Shown here one piece after another: positions 1-7,312 of a DNA stretch of 8,963 nucleotides. Position 1 is the stretch's first letter, and each line of letters opens with the position of its first letter. The notes under the pieces are model-generated. The model made no database searches, had not been told where the DNA came from, and saw only the letters and a program-made list of their open reading frames with translations. Location of the stretch: positions 1 through 8,963 of the forward strand of contig CAZAQH010000079.1 of NCBI GenBank assembly GCA_964487395.1, written 5' to 3'. The position numbers and the translations under genes were made by a program. The DNA comes from RGIG8767 sp964487395. GTDB lineage: Bacteria; Bacillota; Clostridia; Lachnospirales; Lachnospiraceae.

Positions 1-63
1 CAAATCAATACATTACGTGGTGGCAATCCCACGAAAAAAATGATTGACCCAAGAATAAAGTAA
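1..63 (+). CDS. Possible C-terminal end of an upstream gene (partial)
   Basis: Reading from the first base gives 20 sense codons ending in TAA at 61-63, with a basic C-terminus (...MIDPRIK). The other two plus frames are also open for 13-14 codons, so the frame choice rests only on this being the longest and on its stop lying just before the next gene's leader. Nothing in 20 residues identifies a family. The promoter for the next gene overlaps this tail, which would make the HPt/CheB-CheR genes a separate transcription unit. Low confidence. Confidence 0.35.
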   Translation, partial: QINTLRGGNPTKKMIDPRIK

Positions 64-71
64 AATATAAT
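44..71 (+). promoter_or_regulatory. Near-consensus housekeeping sigma promoter of the HPt/CheB-CheR operon
   Basis: The -35 box TTGACC (44-49, 5 of 6 consensus) and -10 box TATAAT (66-71, 6 of 6) are separated by 16 bp. Transcription would start near 77-79, giving a leader of about 30 nt before the ATG at 110. The -35 box lies within the possible coding end of the upstream gene. This is the strongest promoter-like match seen in the window. Confidence 0.7.
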
Positions 72-96
72 CATCATAATATTACTAATTAAAATT

Positions 97-102
97 GGGG
101 GA
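97..102 (+). promoter_or_regulatory. Ribosome binding site fixing the HPt start at 110
   Basis: GGGGGA ends 7 nt before the ATG at 110. It supports initiation at 110 rather than at the internal ATG at 235. The internal ATG has only a weak GGAAGA (222-227) upstream, and a start there would omit the first helix of the HPt fold. Confidence 0.6.
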
Positions 103-109
103 TTATAAA

Positions 110-468
110 ATGAATACAAAGCTTCAGTATAATCTGCTGCTGTGTGAGACAGATGTTGATGGATCTCTGCGCCGATTTTCGGGAAATGAAGAAATATATA
201 CTTCATACAAAAAAAATTTCCGGAAGAACCAACAATGACTATCTTTATGGAAGCGATGGACAAACAGGACTGGGATGAAGCATTTGCAACAGCACATGCA
301 TTAAAAGGATTAACAGGTAATCTTGGGTTTGTTCCGTTATATCATGCAGTCGGGGAAATTGTTCTATTGCTTAGAGCAAATCGATATGATGAACTAGAAC
401 CGGTATATGAAAAAAACAGACAAAGTTATGATGAATTAGTAAATGCAATTACGACAGGGATAAATTGA
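110..468 (+). pseudogene. HPt (histidine phosphotransfer) protein, reading frame broken in an A8 tract
   Basis: HPt proteins shuttle phosphoryl groups between receiver domains in multi-step phosphorelays. From the ATG at 110 the frame runs 33 codons to ...SGNEEIYTSY, then enters eight A's (209-216) and soon stops at TGA (236-238 region). The expected continuation (FPEEP, then MTIFMEAMDK...) is in the -1 frame and is open to TGA at 466-468. Adding one A would give a single protein of about 119 residues, normal for a stand-alone HPt domain. The phospho-accepting histidine is in the AHALKG motif, codon 295-297, followed by the usual TGNLGF. The downstream piece alone (77 residues from ATG 235) has this histidine but lacks the N-terminal helix. 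The gene is 4-16 bp upstream of the CheB/CheR/kinase hybrid, whose C-terminal receiver is the obvious partner. The break may be true decay, transcriptional slippage on the A tract, or a sequencing error in a homopolymer. Family assignment is confident; functional state is not. Confidence 0.8.
209..216 (+). repeat. A8 homopolymer at the HPt frame break
   Basis: Eight consecutive A's are followed by TTT. The upstream frame reads AAA AAA AAT TTC; the HPt frame reads AAA AAA TTT CCG one base back. Nine A's would restore one open frame. Tracts of this length are known sites of replication and RNA-polymerase slippage and also of sequencing indels. Confidence 0.8.
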
Positions 469-473
469 AAGGA
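468..473 (+). promoter_or_regulatory. Ribosome binding site for the CheB/CheR hybrid
   Basis: AAAGGA overlaps the HPt stop region and lies 11 nt before the ATG at 485, within usable range. The in-frame ATGs at 473 and 476 are too close to it to be used well. The start at 485 also gives an N-terminus (MSNEINNQDQ) that leads directly into the CheB domain. Confidence 0.45.
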
Positions 474-484
474 TGATGGGGAAT

Positions 485-1009
485 ATGTCAAACGAAATAA
501 ATAATCAAGATCAAACAGAAACAAAAGATTCTTATATTGTAGGAATTGGAGCATCTGCCGGTGGATTGGAAGCATTACAAAAACTCTTGACTTCTTTACC
601 GGCAAATACTGGATTTCCATATATTGTTGTACAACATTTATCACCAGATTATAAAAGTTTATTAAGTGAAATATTATCTAAATATACAGATATGCCGGTT
701 GTTCAGGTGGAAGATGGCATGGAGATTGAGCCGGATCACGTATATGTAATCCAGCCTGGTAAAAACATGCGACTTTCAAATGGAAAGCTTTTATTAAGCT
801 CACAGAGAGAAAAAGAATTAAATCTTCCGATTGATATGTTTTTACGTTCACTTGCAGAAGAAGCGGGGCCACGTGCTATTGCTATTATTTTGTCAGGAAC
901 TGGTTCGGATGGAACAAATGGAATAAAAAGCATTAAAGAAAATGATGGTATGATTATCGTACAGGATCCGGATAGTCTAAGTTTGATGGAATGCCAAGAA
1001 GTGCGATGA
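485..1009 (+). CDS. CheB-type methylesterase domain: N-terminal piece of a frame-split CheB/CheR/kinase hybrid
   Basis: CheB-type domains remove methyl esters from (or deamidate) glutamyl residues of chemoreceptors. The serine/histidine/aspartate triad is visible, numbering from the alternative ATG at 473: Ser28 in GIGASAGG, His55 in VVQHLSPDY and Asp146 in LSGTGSDG. There is no N-terminal receiver domain, as usual for CheB/CheR fusions, so this is not a classical chemotaxis-operon CheB. After VQDPDS the frame goes wrong: it reads LSLMECQEVR and stops at 1007-1009. The expected next segment, KFDGMPRSA, is in the -1 frame and begins the next ORF. Restoring one A in CTAAG (to CTAAAG, about 977-982) would give DSLKFDGMPRSA and join the two pieces into a protein of about 1,250 residues. 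As written, the domain lacks its last 30-40 residues, including the conserved GMP segment, and is probably poorly folded. Start choice: 485 has the better-placed ribosome binding site; 473 is the longest option. Confidence 0.75.
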   Translation: MSNEINNQDQTETKDSYIVGIGASAGGLEALQKLLTSLPANTGFPYIVVQHLSPDYKSLLSEILSKYTDMPVVQVEDGMEIEPDHVYVIQPGKNMRLSNGKLLLSSQREKELNLPIDMFLRSLAEEAGPRAIAIILSGTGSDGTNGIKSIKENDGMIIVQDPDSLSLMECQEVR

Positions 1010-4000
1010 GGACAGGTCTTGTAGATGCACAGATATCGCCACAGGAGATAGCACTTGAATTAGAACATATATCTACCTCTCTTCGTCAGGAAAAATTACC
1101 GCTCAAAACGGAAAAACAGATAGATGATGAACTGATGAAGAGGATATATTCTATTCTAAAGAAAATCAGTAATATTAATTTTACGCATTACAAGCAGAAT
1201 ACTATTCTCAGAAGAATAGAACGTCGTATGATGCTGACACATAAAGAACAGTTAACGGAATATGTTGATTATCTTTATGAAAATCCTGAAGAAGTCCGTA
1301 CCTTATCCAAGGAAGTATTGATTGGTGTAACCAATTTCTTCCGTGACCCTGATTTTTTCCAAAGTTTGCGAGAAAAAGCAATACAGAATATTGTATTGCA
1401 CAGCTCCGCTGAAGAACCGATTCGTGTATGGGTGGCAGGATGTTCTACAGGTGAAGAAGCATATTCTATTGCTATTATATTCTGTGAAGTAATGGACACA
1501 TTGAAAATAAAAAGATCCGTTAAGATTTTCGCAACAGATCTTGATGTAGAAGCAGTTGCAACAGCCGGCAAGGGTGTATACAGCGAGAATATTATTGATT
1601 CCGTATCTCCGGCACGGTTAAGCCACTATTTTACAAGAACAAATAATACATATACAGTCAACCGTGAATTACGTAAAATGATTGTATTTTCACCACATAA
1701 TGTATTTCAGGATCCCCCATTTGGAAGACTTGATTTGATTTCATGCCGTAATATTCTGATTTATTTCCAACCGGTATTACAGAATGATTTATTTGCAATT
1801 TTCCATTCCTCTTTAAAAGATGGCGGATATCTATTCCTTGGTAAATCCGAGGCAATTGGAGTATATACGGAAGCATATCCGGTTGTAGATGCAGCAGCTA
1901 AAATATTTACACATAGAAGTAATGTTAAGATTGCAGGTGCAAAAGCCATTCCGTTTTTACAGTCAGGACTTATGGATGATGATTATCTGGATGAAGATAT
2001 TCATATTAACCGTAGAGTTGTGCCAGGAGAAATGGCAATAAACGAACAGGAAACAATTGATATTAAACCATTGGAACGCTTTATGCCGGCGTGTCTTGTT
2101 GTAAATGAGAAAAATGAACTGATACACACATATGGTGAAAACAGTAATTATGTTCATTTTTCAGTAGGACGTGTAAGTAACAGTCTTTATGATGTTATTA
2201 CAGAGGCATTAAAGATTTCTGTTTCTACCCTGTTAAAAGAAGCACGTGAAAAAGAAGAATTGGTACAATATAAAGACATCTTCTTTAAAGGTGAAAGAGA
2301 AGAAGCTATTATTAATTTGACAGCTATGCCGGCAGGAAGAAAAGATTCTGTAAATGAGAAAATTTATGCACTGATTTTTACAGAAGCCAAACAACGTGGT
2401 GAAATTGTAGAGGCAATACCATACGAAATTGATCGAGTGGCATCACAAAGAATTACAGATTTAGAGCAGGATTTGAGCGAAGTACAGGAGAAACTAAAAA
2501 GAAGTGTCACAGAGCAGGAATGCGTAAACGAAGAACTGCAGGCTGCCAATGAAGAATTGTTAACAGCCAATGAAGAATTACAAAGTTCCAATGAAGAGTT
2601 ACAGTCTGTAAATGAAGAATTGTATACGGTTAATACAGAATATCAGCTGAAATTAACAGAATTAGCAGATATGAATGATAATATTGCCAACTTCCTTGCT
2701 TCGACTTTGATTGGAATTATCTTTGTAGATAATAAATTAAGTATTCGTCGATATACAGATTATGTTGCTTCAGAATTCAGTGTTATGGATCATGATATTG
2801 GACGTTCACTTAAATTTATCTCCTATCATTTCCCGACAGTAGATATTTCGGAAATCTGTGATAACGTATTAAAGACTTTGGTTCCGGATGAAAGAGAAGT
2901 AACGACAGGAAAAAATAAAGTATTTTTCATGCGTGTAGCACCTTACCGTACCACAGAAAATAAGATTCTGGGATGTGTAATTACCCTTGTAGATGTTACA
3001 ACACAAAAACAGGGTCAGGCAATGCTGCGTACCACAGAAGAAAGATTAACACAGGAAAAGCAGGTAAGTGAAGCAAAAAGTGATTTCTTATCAAAGGTTG
3101 CACATGAAATACGTACGCCAATGAGCGAACTTACCGGTCTTGCTGCAATTGCAAAACGTCAGGTGAATGACACCAATGAAATAGAAGTAACACTTGAAAA
3201 GATGACAGATACGATTAAGTATATGAATTCTATTGTGGCAGATCTCCTTGAAATGTCCAAGACAGACCAGTTTGATAGTGAGACTTCGTTAGAACCGTTT
3301 TCATTAAAAGATTTGGTTGATAAAGTGATTACAATTCTGACACCAGGTATGGAAGAAGCCGGATTATCGTTTGAAGTGAAACTTACAGAAGGGTTTGCAC
3401 CGAATTATATTGGAAGCAAGACAAGACTACAACAGATATTAATCAATTTCCTTTCCAATTCTATTAAATATACGGAGCGGGGAGGACACGTAAAATTAAA
3501 TATTTATGAAGAGGCAACACTTGATAATAAGGCATCCTTATGTTTTGTGATTTCTGATGATGGAATTGGTATCAATGAAGATTTTATCCCGAAAATGTTC
3601 AAACCATTTGCAAGAGAAAATCGAAAAGATGAAAATGAAAGTACAAGTATGGGACTGGGACTTTCTATTGCACATAATTTAATTAAACTCATGAATGGTG
3701 ATGTTAAAGTTGAGAGTAAAGTAGGAGAAGGAACAACCTTCACGATTCATGTATTCTTAGAGAAATATTTGACAAAAGAAGGTGCACCTGCAAAACTCAC
3801 TACAATCATGGACTTGCCGGATTATCAGTTGACAGGCTGTAGAGCACTGGTAGTCGATGATAATGAGATGAATCGTAAAATACTTGGTTCTTTACTTGCA
3901 TATGAGGGTATGGTATTTGAAGAAGCGGCAGGAGGAAAAGAAGCAGTACAGATGTTTACTGAAGCACCGGAACAGTCCTATGACTGCATCTTAATGGATA

Positions 4001-4230
4001 TCCGTATGCCAGAGGTAGATGGTATCATGGCGACTAAGATGATACGTGAAGCAGGAAAGGCTGACAGCAAGAAGATTCCGATTATTGGAGTATCAGCCAA
4101 TGGATTTCCAGAGGATATGAAGAAAGCTAAAGAAGTAGGAATCGATGACTATACTACTAAGCCAATTGATAATGATAAGTTATTTAAGACCATTAGTGAA
4201 TTGATTCATGAAAGATCAAAACTAAAATAA
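991..4230 (+). CDS. CheR methyltransferase-PAS-coiled coil-PAS-histidine kinase-receiver hybrid protein
   Basis: This is the main body of a soluble CheB/CheR-type hybrid sensor kinase, numbered here from ATG 991. Residues 1-30 are the displaced end of the CheB domain (MPRSAMRTGLVD). CheR spans about 50-310: HYKQNTILRRIERRM, then FFRDP, the SAM-binding AGCSTGEEAYS (149-159), FATDLD (180-185) and ISCRNILIYF (250-259). A PAS-like segment covers about 355-470. A heptad coil built on NEEL lies at 513-552, followed by a second PAS-type domain at about 560-675. HisKA has phospho-accepting His705 in AHEIRTP. HATPase_c shows the N box (Asn819/Asn823), DDGIGI (856-861), FKPF (870-873) and MGLGLS (887-892). 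The receiver has acidic Asp956/957, phospho-acceptor Asp1003 in LMDIRMPEVDG, Ser1035 and Lys1057. No membrane segment is seen, so it should be cytoplasmic, sensing through PAS or partner proteins. All kinase and receiver key residues are intact. Translation is the open question: ATG 991 has no clear ribosome binding site, while in-frame ATG 1006 overlaps the upstream TGA as ATGA, suiting re-initiation. Confidence 0.9.
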   Translation: MPRSAMRTGLVDAQISPQEIALELEHISTSLRQEKLPLKTEKQIDDELMKRIYSILKKISNINFTHYKQNTILRRIERRMMLTHKEQLTEYVDYLYENPEEVRTLSKEVLIGVTNFFRDPDFFQSLREKAIQNIVLHSSAEEPIRVWVAGCSTGEEAYSIAIIFCEVMDTLKIKRSVKIFATDLDVEAVATAGKGVYSENIIDSVSPARLSHYFTRTNNTYTVNRELRKMIVFSPHNVFQDPPFGRLDLISCRNILIYFQPVLQNDLFAIFHSSLKDGGYLFLGKSEAIGVYTEAYPVVDAAAKIFTHRSNVKIAGAKAIPFLQSGLMDDDYLDEDIHINRRVVPGEMAINEQETIDIKPLERFMPACLVVNEKNELIHTYGENSNYVHFSVGRVSNSLYDVITEALKISVSTLLKEAREKEELVQYKDIFFKGEREEAIINLTAMPAGRKDSVNEKIYALIFTEAKQRGEIVEAIPYEIDRVASQRITDLEQDLSEVQEKLKRSVTEQECVNEELQAANEELLTANEELQSSNEELQSVNEELYTVNTEYQLKLTELADMNDNIANFLASTLIGIIFVDNKLSIRRYTDYVASEFSVMDHDIGRSLKFISYHFPTVDISEICDNVLKTLVPDEREVTTGKNKVFFMRVAPYRTTENKILGCVITLVDVTTQKQGQAMLRTTEERLTQEKQVSEAKSDFLSKVAHEIRTPMSELTGLAAIAKRQVNDTNEIEVTLEKMTDTIKYMNSIVADLLEMSKTDQFDSETSLEPFSLKDLVDKVITILTPGMEEAGLSFEVKLTEGFAPNYIGSKTRLQQILINFLSNSIKYTERGGHVKLNIYEEATLDNKASLCFVISDDGIGINEDFIPKMFKPFARENRKDENESTSMGLGLSIAHNLIKLMNGDVKVESKVGEGTTFTIHVFLEKYLTKEGAPAKLTTIMDLPDYQLTGCRALVVDDNEMNRKILGSLLAYEGMVFEEAAGGKEAVQMFTEAPEQSYDCILMDIRMPEVDGIMATKMIREAGKADSKKIPIIGVSANGFPEDMKKAKEVGIDDYTTKPIDNDKLFKTISELIHERSKLK
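2527..2646 (+). repeat. In-frame heptad repeat (NEELxxx) coding for a signalling coiled coil
   Basis: Five consecutive 7-codon units begin with NEEL (NEELQAA, NEELLTA, NEELQSS, NEELQSV, NEELYTV), then NTEYQLK. The DNA repeats with a 21-bp period around aatgaagaa. Such NEEL coils linking CheR/PAS parts to a following PAS are typical of CheB/CheR hybrids and probably transmit conformational signals to the kinase. Confidence 0.8.
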
Positions 4231-4265
4231 AGAACGACAGATTTTATCAATTAATATTACACAAT

Positions 4266-4301
4266 AAAATTTCCGTAAACATAACCGTTTACGGGAATTT
4301 T
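4266..4301. terminator. Bidirectional intrinsic terminator between convergent operons
   Basis: The arms 4266-4280 and 4287-4301 pair over 15 positions (one G-U) around a 6-nt loop (ATAACC). The core is CCGTAAAC/GTTTACGG and the outer part is AAAATTT/AATTTT-like. The plus-strand transcript continues into a T-rich run; on the minus strand the stem's outer arm supplies TTTTATT. It occupies most of the 83-bp gap between the stop codons at 4230 and 4314, so it can end both transcripts. Confidence 0.8.
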
Positions 4302-4313
4302 GTGTTATCTTTC

Positions 4314-7310
4314 TTATTCTTCTTTGGTATCTTTGGAAACCCCTAACTGCCTGTTGGCCTCCTCACGCAACATATCAAGAGTGTAAAGCGGGGTGGCACG
4401 TAAATCTTTATATTCAATAGAAATAATCATGCTGTCATTTTCACTAAATGCTGAGCAATGAGGCAAGTATGCTTTGACTTCATGGGAGGGGCTGCATAAG
4501 TAAGCCTGACTGACTCCTTTAAGCAGATAATCACCATTTGTTAGGGTAATACATTCTTCAGGAATACATACAAAATCTTCATATGTCATGAGCAGGGATA
4601 AATCAGCTGTACTATATACCTCAGTAACACCATTTTTGTATGCGACAAATAATAAATCACCGGATTCATTAAAGAAAAGATTACTAATATATCCTGTATT
4701 AGCATTTATACTTCGCAACATTGTGTTGAGTGTTTCGTCATATTCTTCAATTGCGCCACTTGTTTTATTCGCAAGCCATATATGCTTATTGATTTCAATT
4801 ATTGCATTAGCATCTGCTGAGGTAAAGAACTCCTCTTTTATGATAGGAGCAGAAAGGGCATGTGTAATTAAATCTATAGTTAAATATGACTGATAACGGA
4901 ATAAATATAACGTATTTGTAGAATCATCTTTAAAGAAAGAAAAATTCATATCGTAATCGTCTGGTAATTTTACTCTTTCAATAGAATTGCCGGTTTCTAC
5001 ATCAAAAAAGTCAATATAGTCATTATAACATAATACAATCTCATTTTCATTTTTTCCGGCATAACCGAAGTACTGAGTGGACTCATCAGTAGTAATACTA
5101 TATTTAAGGTTACCGGAAGGATAATCATAAGCATGTACAGTAGCTGGGGTATCAGTGGAAAGAGATATCATATTTTCCCCTTTTTTATCTACATACAGAT
5201 TAACAAAGTAATCATTATGAGGGGCAAAACTTATCGTTAATGGATTCTCAGGTTGGGTATACAGAAAAACATTACGATCATTGTAGGGGAGAACTGCATA
5301 ATAACCAGTTCCAAAGAATGCATCTTTTAGGTTATTTGTATTAGCTTCAAAGAATGTTCCATAATTATATCCATTTTTGGTGTCAACAGAAGAAAAACAA
5401 CCATTTCTTGTCACACATAAGCAAGCAGTATTATTTTGAACCAAAATTACACTAATAAGGGAAGAACCCAAATTTGTCTCGCTTAATATTTCACCATTAT
5501 TTGTATTAAGACAAATTAAAGAGTCCGATCCTTTTACAATTAAGCAAGAGTCCAAATCAAGAGATACAGTAAAGCTAGTAATTGCCTGATATGGAATATC
5601 AACAGACCATTCGTTGGTATTTGTAAATAAATTAAATTTAGTAATGTTAGAGGTAGGTTTTGTTGCAAGAAATTCATTGATTTCAAAAGAATTAAAATCA
5701 TAACTTGTTTGCGAACCAATATATAACTCATCATTTGAAAATAAGATATCATTTATTTTGGTGTTTTTTATAGGAATAGATGTTGTAATTTTTTCTTTTT
5801 TCAAATCAAGAATATTTACACTATTTAAACCTTCTTCGGATGAATTGGATACAATTGTAAATGCAAGCAATTCATTGTTTTCACTAAATGCCATGCAATC
5901 AAAGCATGAAAATTCGATTTCATTTATATTTTCAGGGCAGAAGGAAGAAATAAGAGAACCATCTGTGGCATTAATCAGATAGAGAGTATTGTTAGCATCA
6001 ACTATTGCAACGATAGTTTTGTCTTTATTTATTTGCATATTTTGTATACTTTTAAAATCATATTCAGTTTTCATTGGAATCGCATACTTCCAAAGAAAAG
6101 TATCTGAAATAAAATTATAACTATTTAGACAACCATTGGAATCGACAAACAGAAGGGTATCTTCATTCAAGAAATCATAAAATTTCTCCAGACCTTTGAA
6201 AGCAAACGTATCATCAGGGTATTTAGTCATAATTTCTTCACCAGAAGCAGCCTTCCAAATATGAAGTGTGTTTGTAAGATCGGATGTTATAATATGAGTC
6301 CCCCAAGGGGAATTTTTGGAGAAATTTACCTCCACATCGTGATTTAATATTCGATATGGTACTACATCAGTATTATTTTCATACACATGAAGAGCACTGG
6401 AAAGTGCATACTCAGCATGAGGAACATAAGGAGTCTGAGTGTCAGTGTCATCTTTTGGCAAAGCATTTAAAGCAGTTTGTATAGCAGAGACACGGTCACC
6501 TTTTTCAAGTAGAAGAAAAGCCTTATCAGCATCCTGATTCAGACTGGTAACTAAAATCTTATTATATTGCTGTGATATCTCATCAGATTGTTTTTGAATT
6601 TGATTAGACTGTTTCTGAATTTGATTGCGTTGTTTTTGGATACGCAGAGCCTGAATCGTACTAAAACTTCCAAACAAAATAAAGAAAAGACATGCAGCAG
6701 TCATAATACGGAGAGTGCGTTTGATTTTACGTTCTCTATGACGCTGTTTTAAATCATCATAGCCACAGTTAAACATAGGGGCTGCTAATCGCAAGATTTC
6801 CCCTTTAATATTTTTTAAAACTTCACGTTTATCTTTACCGCGTACATCGGCAGCAAGCGGCTCTACAGGAACCTTGACAATTTGTGTGGTTCCATCTTCA
6901 AGAGTAATCTCTTTATCAGCTTCTAATAAAGCAGGTGGAAAAGAATCCTGTGGTTCACCTTCGATTAATACAGCTAAGACATGATCACGTCCGTGCAGGG
7001 AGATGAAAGTGTCGATTTCACGTTGTACCCACTGAGATTCAGGTGCTCTTGGTGAACAGATTACAATAAGGAACTCGGATTCCTGTAATGCTGTCATAAT
7101 AGGAGAGGCTAAATCACTTGCAATAGGAAGTTCATCCTTATCACGAAAAATACGGTTAATACGAGTTTTAGTCCCTTTTGCTTTCTTTTTTGAAACATTC
7201 GTTGGAAGATGAAAAGCTTCTAATTGCTTGTGTAAATTTTCGGCTACAAACTTGTCTAAATCAGCATGTCGATAACTGATAAACGCATCATAAGTATACT
7301 TGTTCTCCAT
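4314..7310 (-). CDS. TIR-domain protein with membrane helix, Q-rich coil and large beta-propeller region
   Basis: TIR domains of this bacterial type often hydrolyse or cyclise NAD. Residues 5-125 form the TIR: YDAFISYRH (7-15), FRDKDELP (55-62), FLIVICSPRAP (80-90) and SQWVQREI (92-99). Glu98 sits where the catalytic glutamate of NAD-cleaving TIRs lies (WVxxE, as in SARM1). A basic stretch (190-201) precedes a predicted membrane helix at about 202-222. A Gln-rich heptad coil follows (224-247), then a helical segment with the pattern LLLEKGDRVSAIQTALNALP (266-285). The remaining ~680 residues are repeated beta strands with motifs such as TLHIWKAASGEEI and TLYLINATDGSLI; I count about 14 blade-like units, enough for two seven-bladed propellers. 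The C-terminus is a charged helix. The start at 7310 has a strong GAGGAG 8 nt upstream, inside the end of the DHH gene, and the gap between the genes is 2 bp. The basic flank predicts TIR inside and propeller outside, but the propeller is rich in cysteine, which argues against export. Domain calls are strong; biological role is inferred. Confidence 0.9.
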   Translation of the reverse strand: MENKYTYDAFISYRHADLDKFVAENLHKQLEAFHLPTNVSKKKAKGTKTRINRIFRDKDELPIASDLASPIMTALQESEFLIVICSPRAPESQWVQREIDTFISLHGRDHVLAVLIEGEPQDSFPPALLEADKEITLEDGTTQIVKVPVEPLAADVRGKDKREVLKNIKGEILRLAAPMFNCGYDDLKQRHRERKIKRTLRIMTAACLFFILFGSFSTIQALRIQKQRNQIQKQSNQIQKQSDEISQQYNKILVTSLNQDADKAFLLLEKGDRVSAIQTALNALPKDDTDTQTPYVPHAEYALSSALHVYENNTDVVPYRILNHDVEVNFSKNSPWGTHIITSDLTNTLHIWKAASGEEIMTKYPDDTFAFKGLEKFYDFLNEDTLLFVDSNGCLNSYNFISDTFLWKYAIPMKTEYDFKSIQNMQINKDKTIVAIVDANNTLYLINATDGSLISSFCPENINEIEFSCFDCMAFSENNELLAFTIVSNSSEEGLNSVNILDLKKEKITTSIPIKNTKINDILFSNDELYIGSQTSYDFNSFEINEFLATKPTSNITKFNLFTNTNEWSVDIPYQAITSFTVSLDLDSCLIVKGSDSLICLNTNNGEILSETNLGSSLISVILVQNNTACLCVTRNGCFSSVDTKNGYNYGTFFEANTNNLKDAFFGTGYYAVLPYNDRNVFLYTQPENPLTISFAPHNDYFVNLYVDKKGENMISLSTDTPATVHAYDYPSGNLKYSITTDESTQYFGYAGKNENEIVLCYNDYIDFFDVETGNSIERVKLPDDYDMNFSFFKDDSTNTLYLFRYQSYLTIDLITHALSAPIIKEEFFTSADANAIIEINKHIWLANKTSGAIEEYDETLNTMLRSINANTGYISNLFFNESGDLLFVAYKNGVTEVYSTADLSLLMTYEDFVCIPEECITLTNGDYLLKGVSQAYLCSPSHEVKAYLPHCSAFSENDSMIISIEYKDLRATPLYTLDMLREEANRQLGVSKDTKEE
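6586..6648 (-). repeat. Three 21-bp tandem units coding for the IQKQxNQ coiled coil
   Basis: Units at 6586-6606 and 6607-6627 match at 18 of 21 bases. A third, 6628-6648, is more diverged. They encode consecutive IQKQ(R/S)NQ heptads directly after the membrane helix of the TIR protein. Exact 21-bp periodicity suggests expansion by slippage or unequal exchange, so coil length may vary between strains. Confidence 0.75.
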
Positions 7311-7312
7311 TT

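Noticed and set aside
971..991. Programmed -1 ribosomal frameshifting joining the CheB piece to the CheR piece
   Set aside because: The permitted slip window after the -1 frame TAG at 973-975 has no X XXY YYZ slippery heptamer in the right phase and no evident downstream stem; a one-base deletion explains the break better.
1275..1571. Minus-strand open frame of about 98 codons (and other 60-80 codon frames on the strand opposite the large genes)
   Set aside because: They lie fully antisense to strongly supported domains, have no ribosome binding site or recognisable protein features, and fit chance open frames.
4588..4893. Plus-strand open frame of 101 codons
   Set aside because: It is antisense to the propeller-coding part of the TIR gene, without ribosome binding site or family resemblance.
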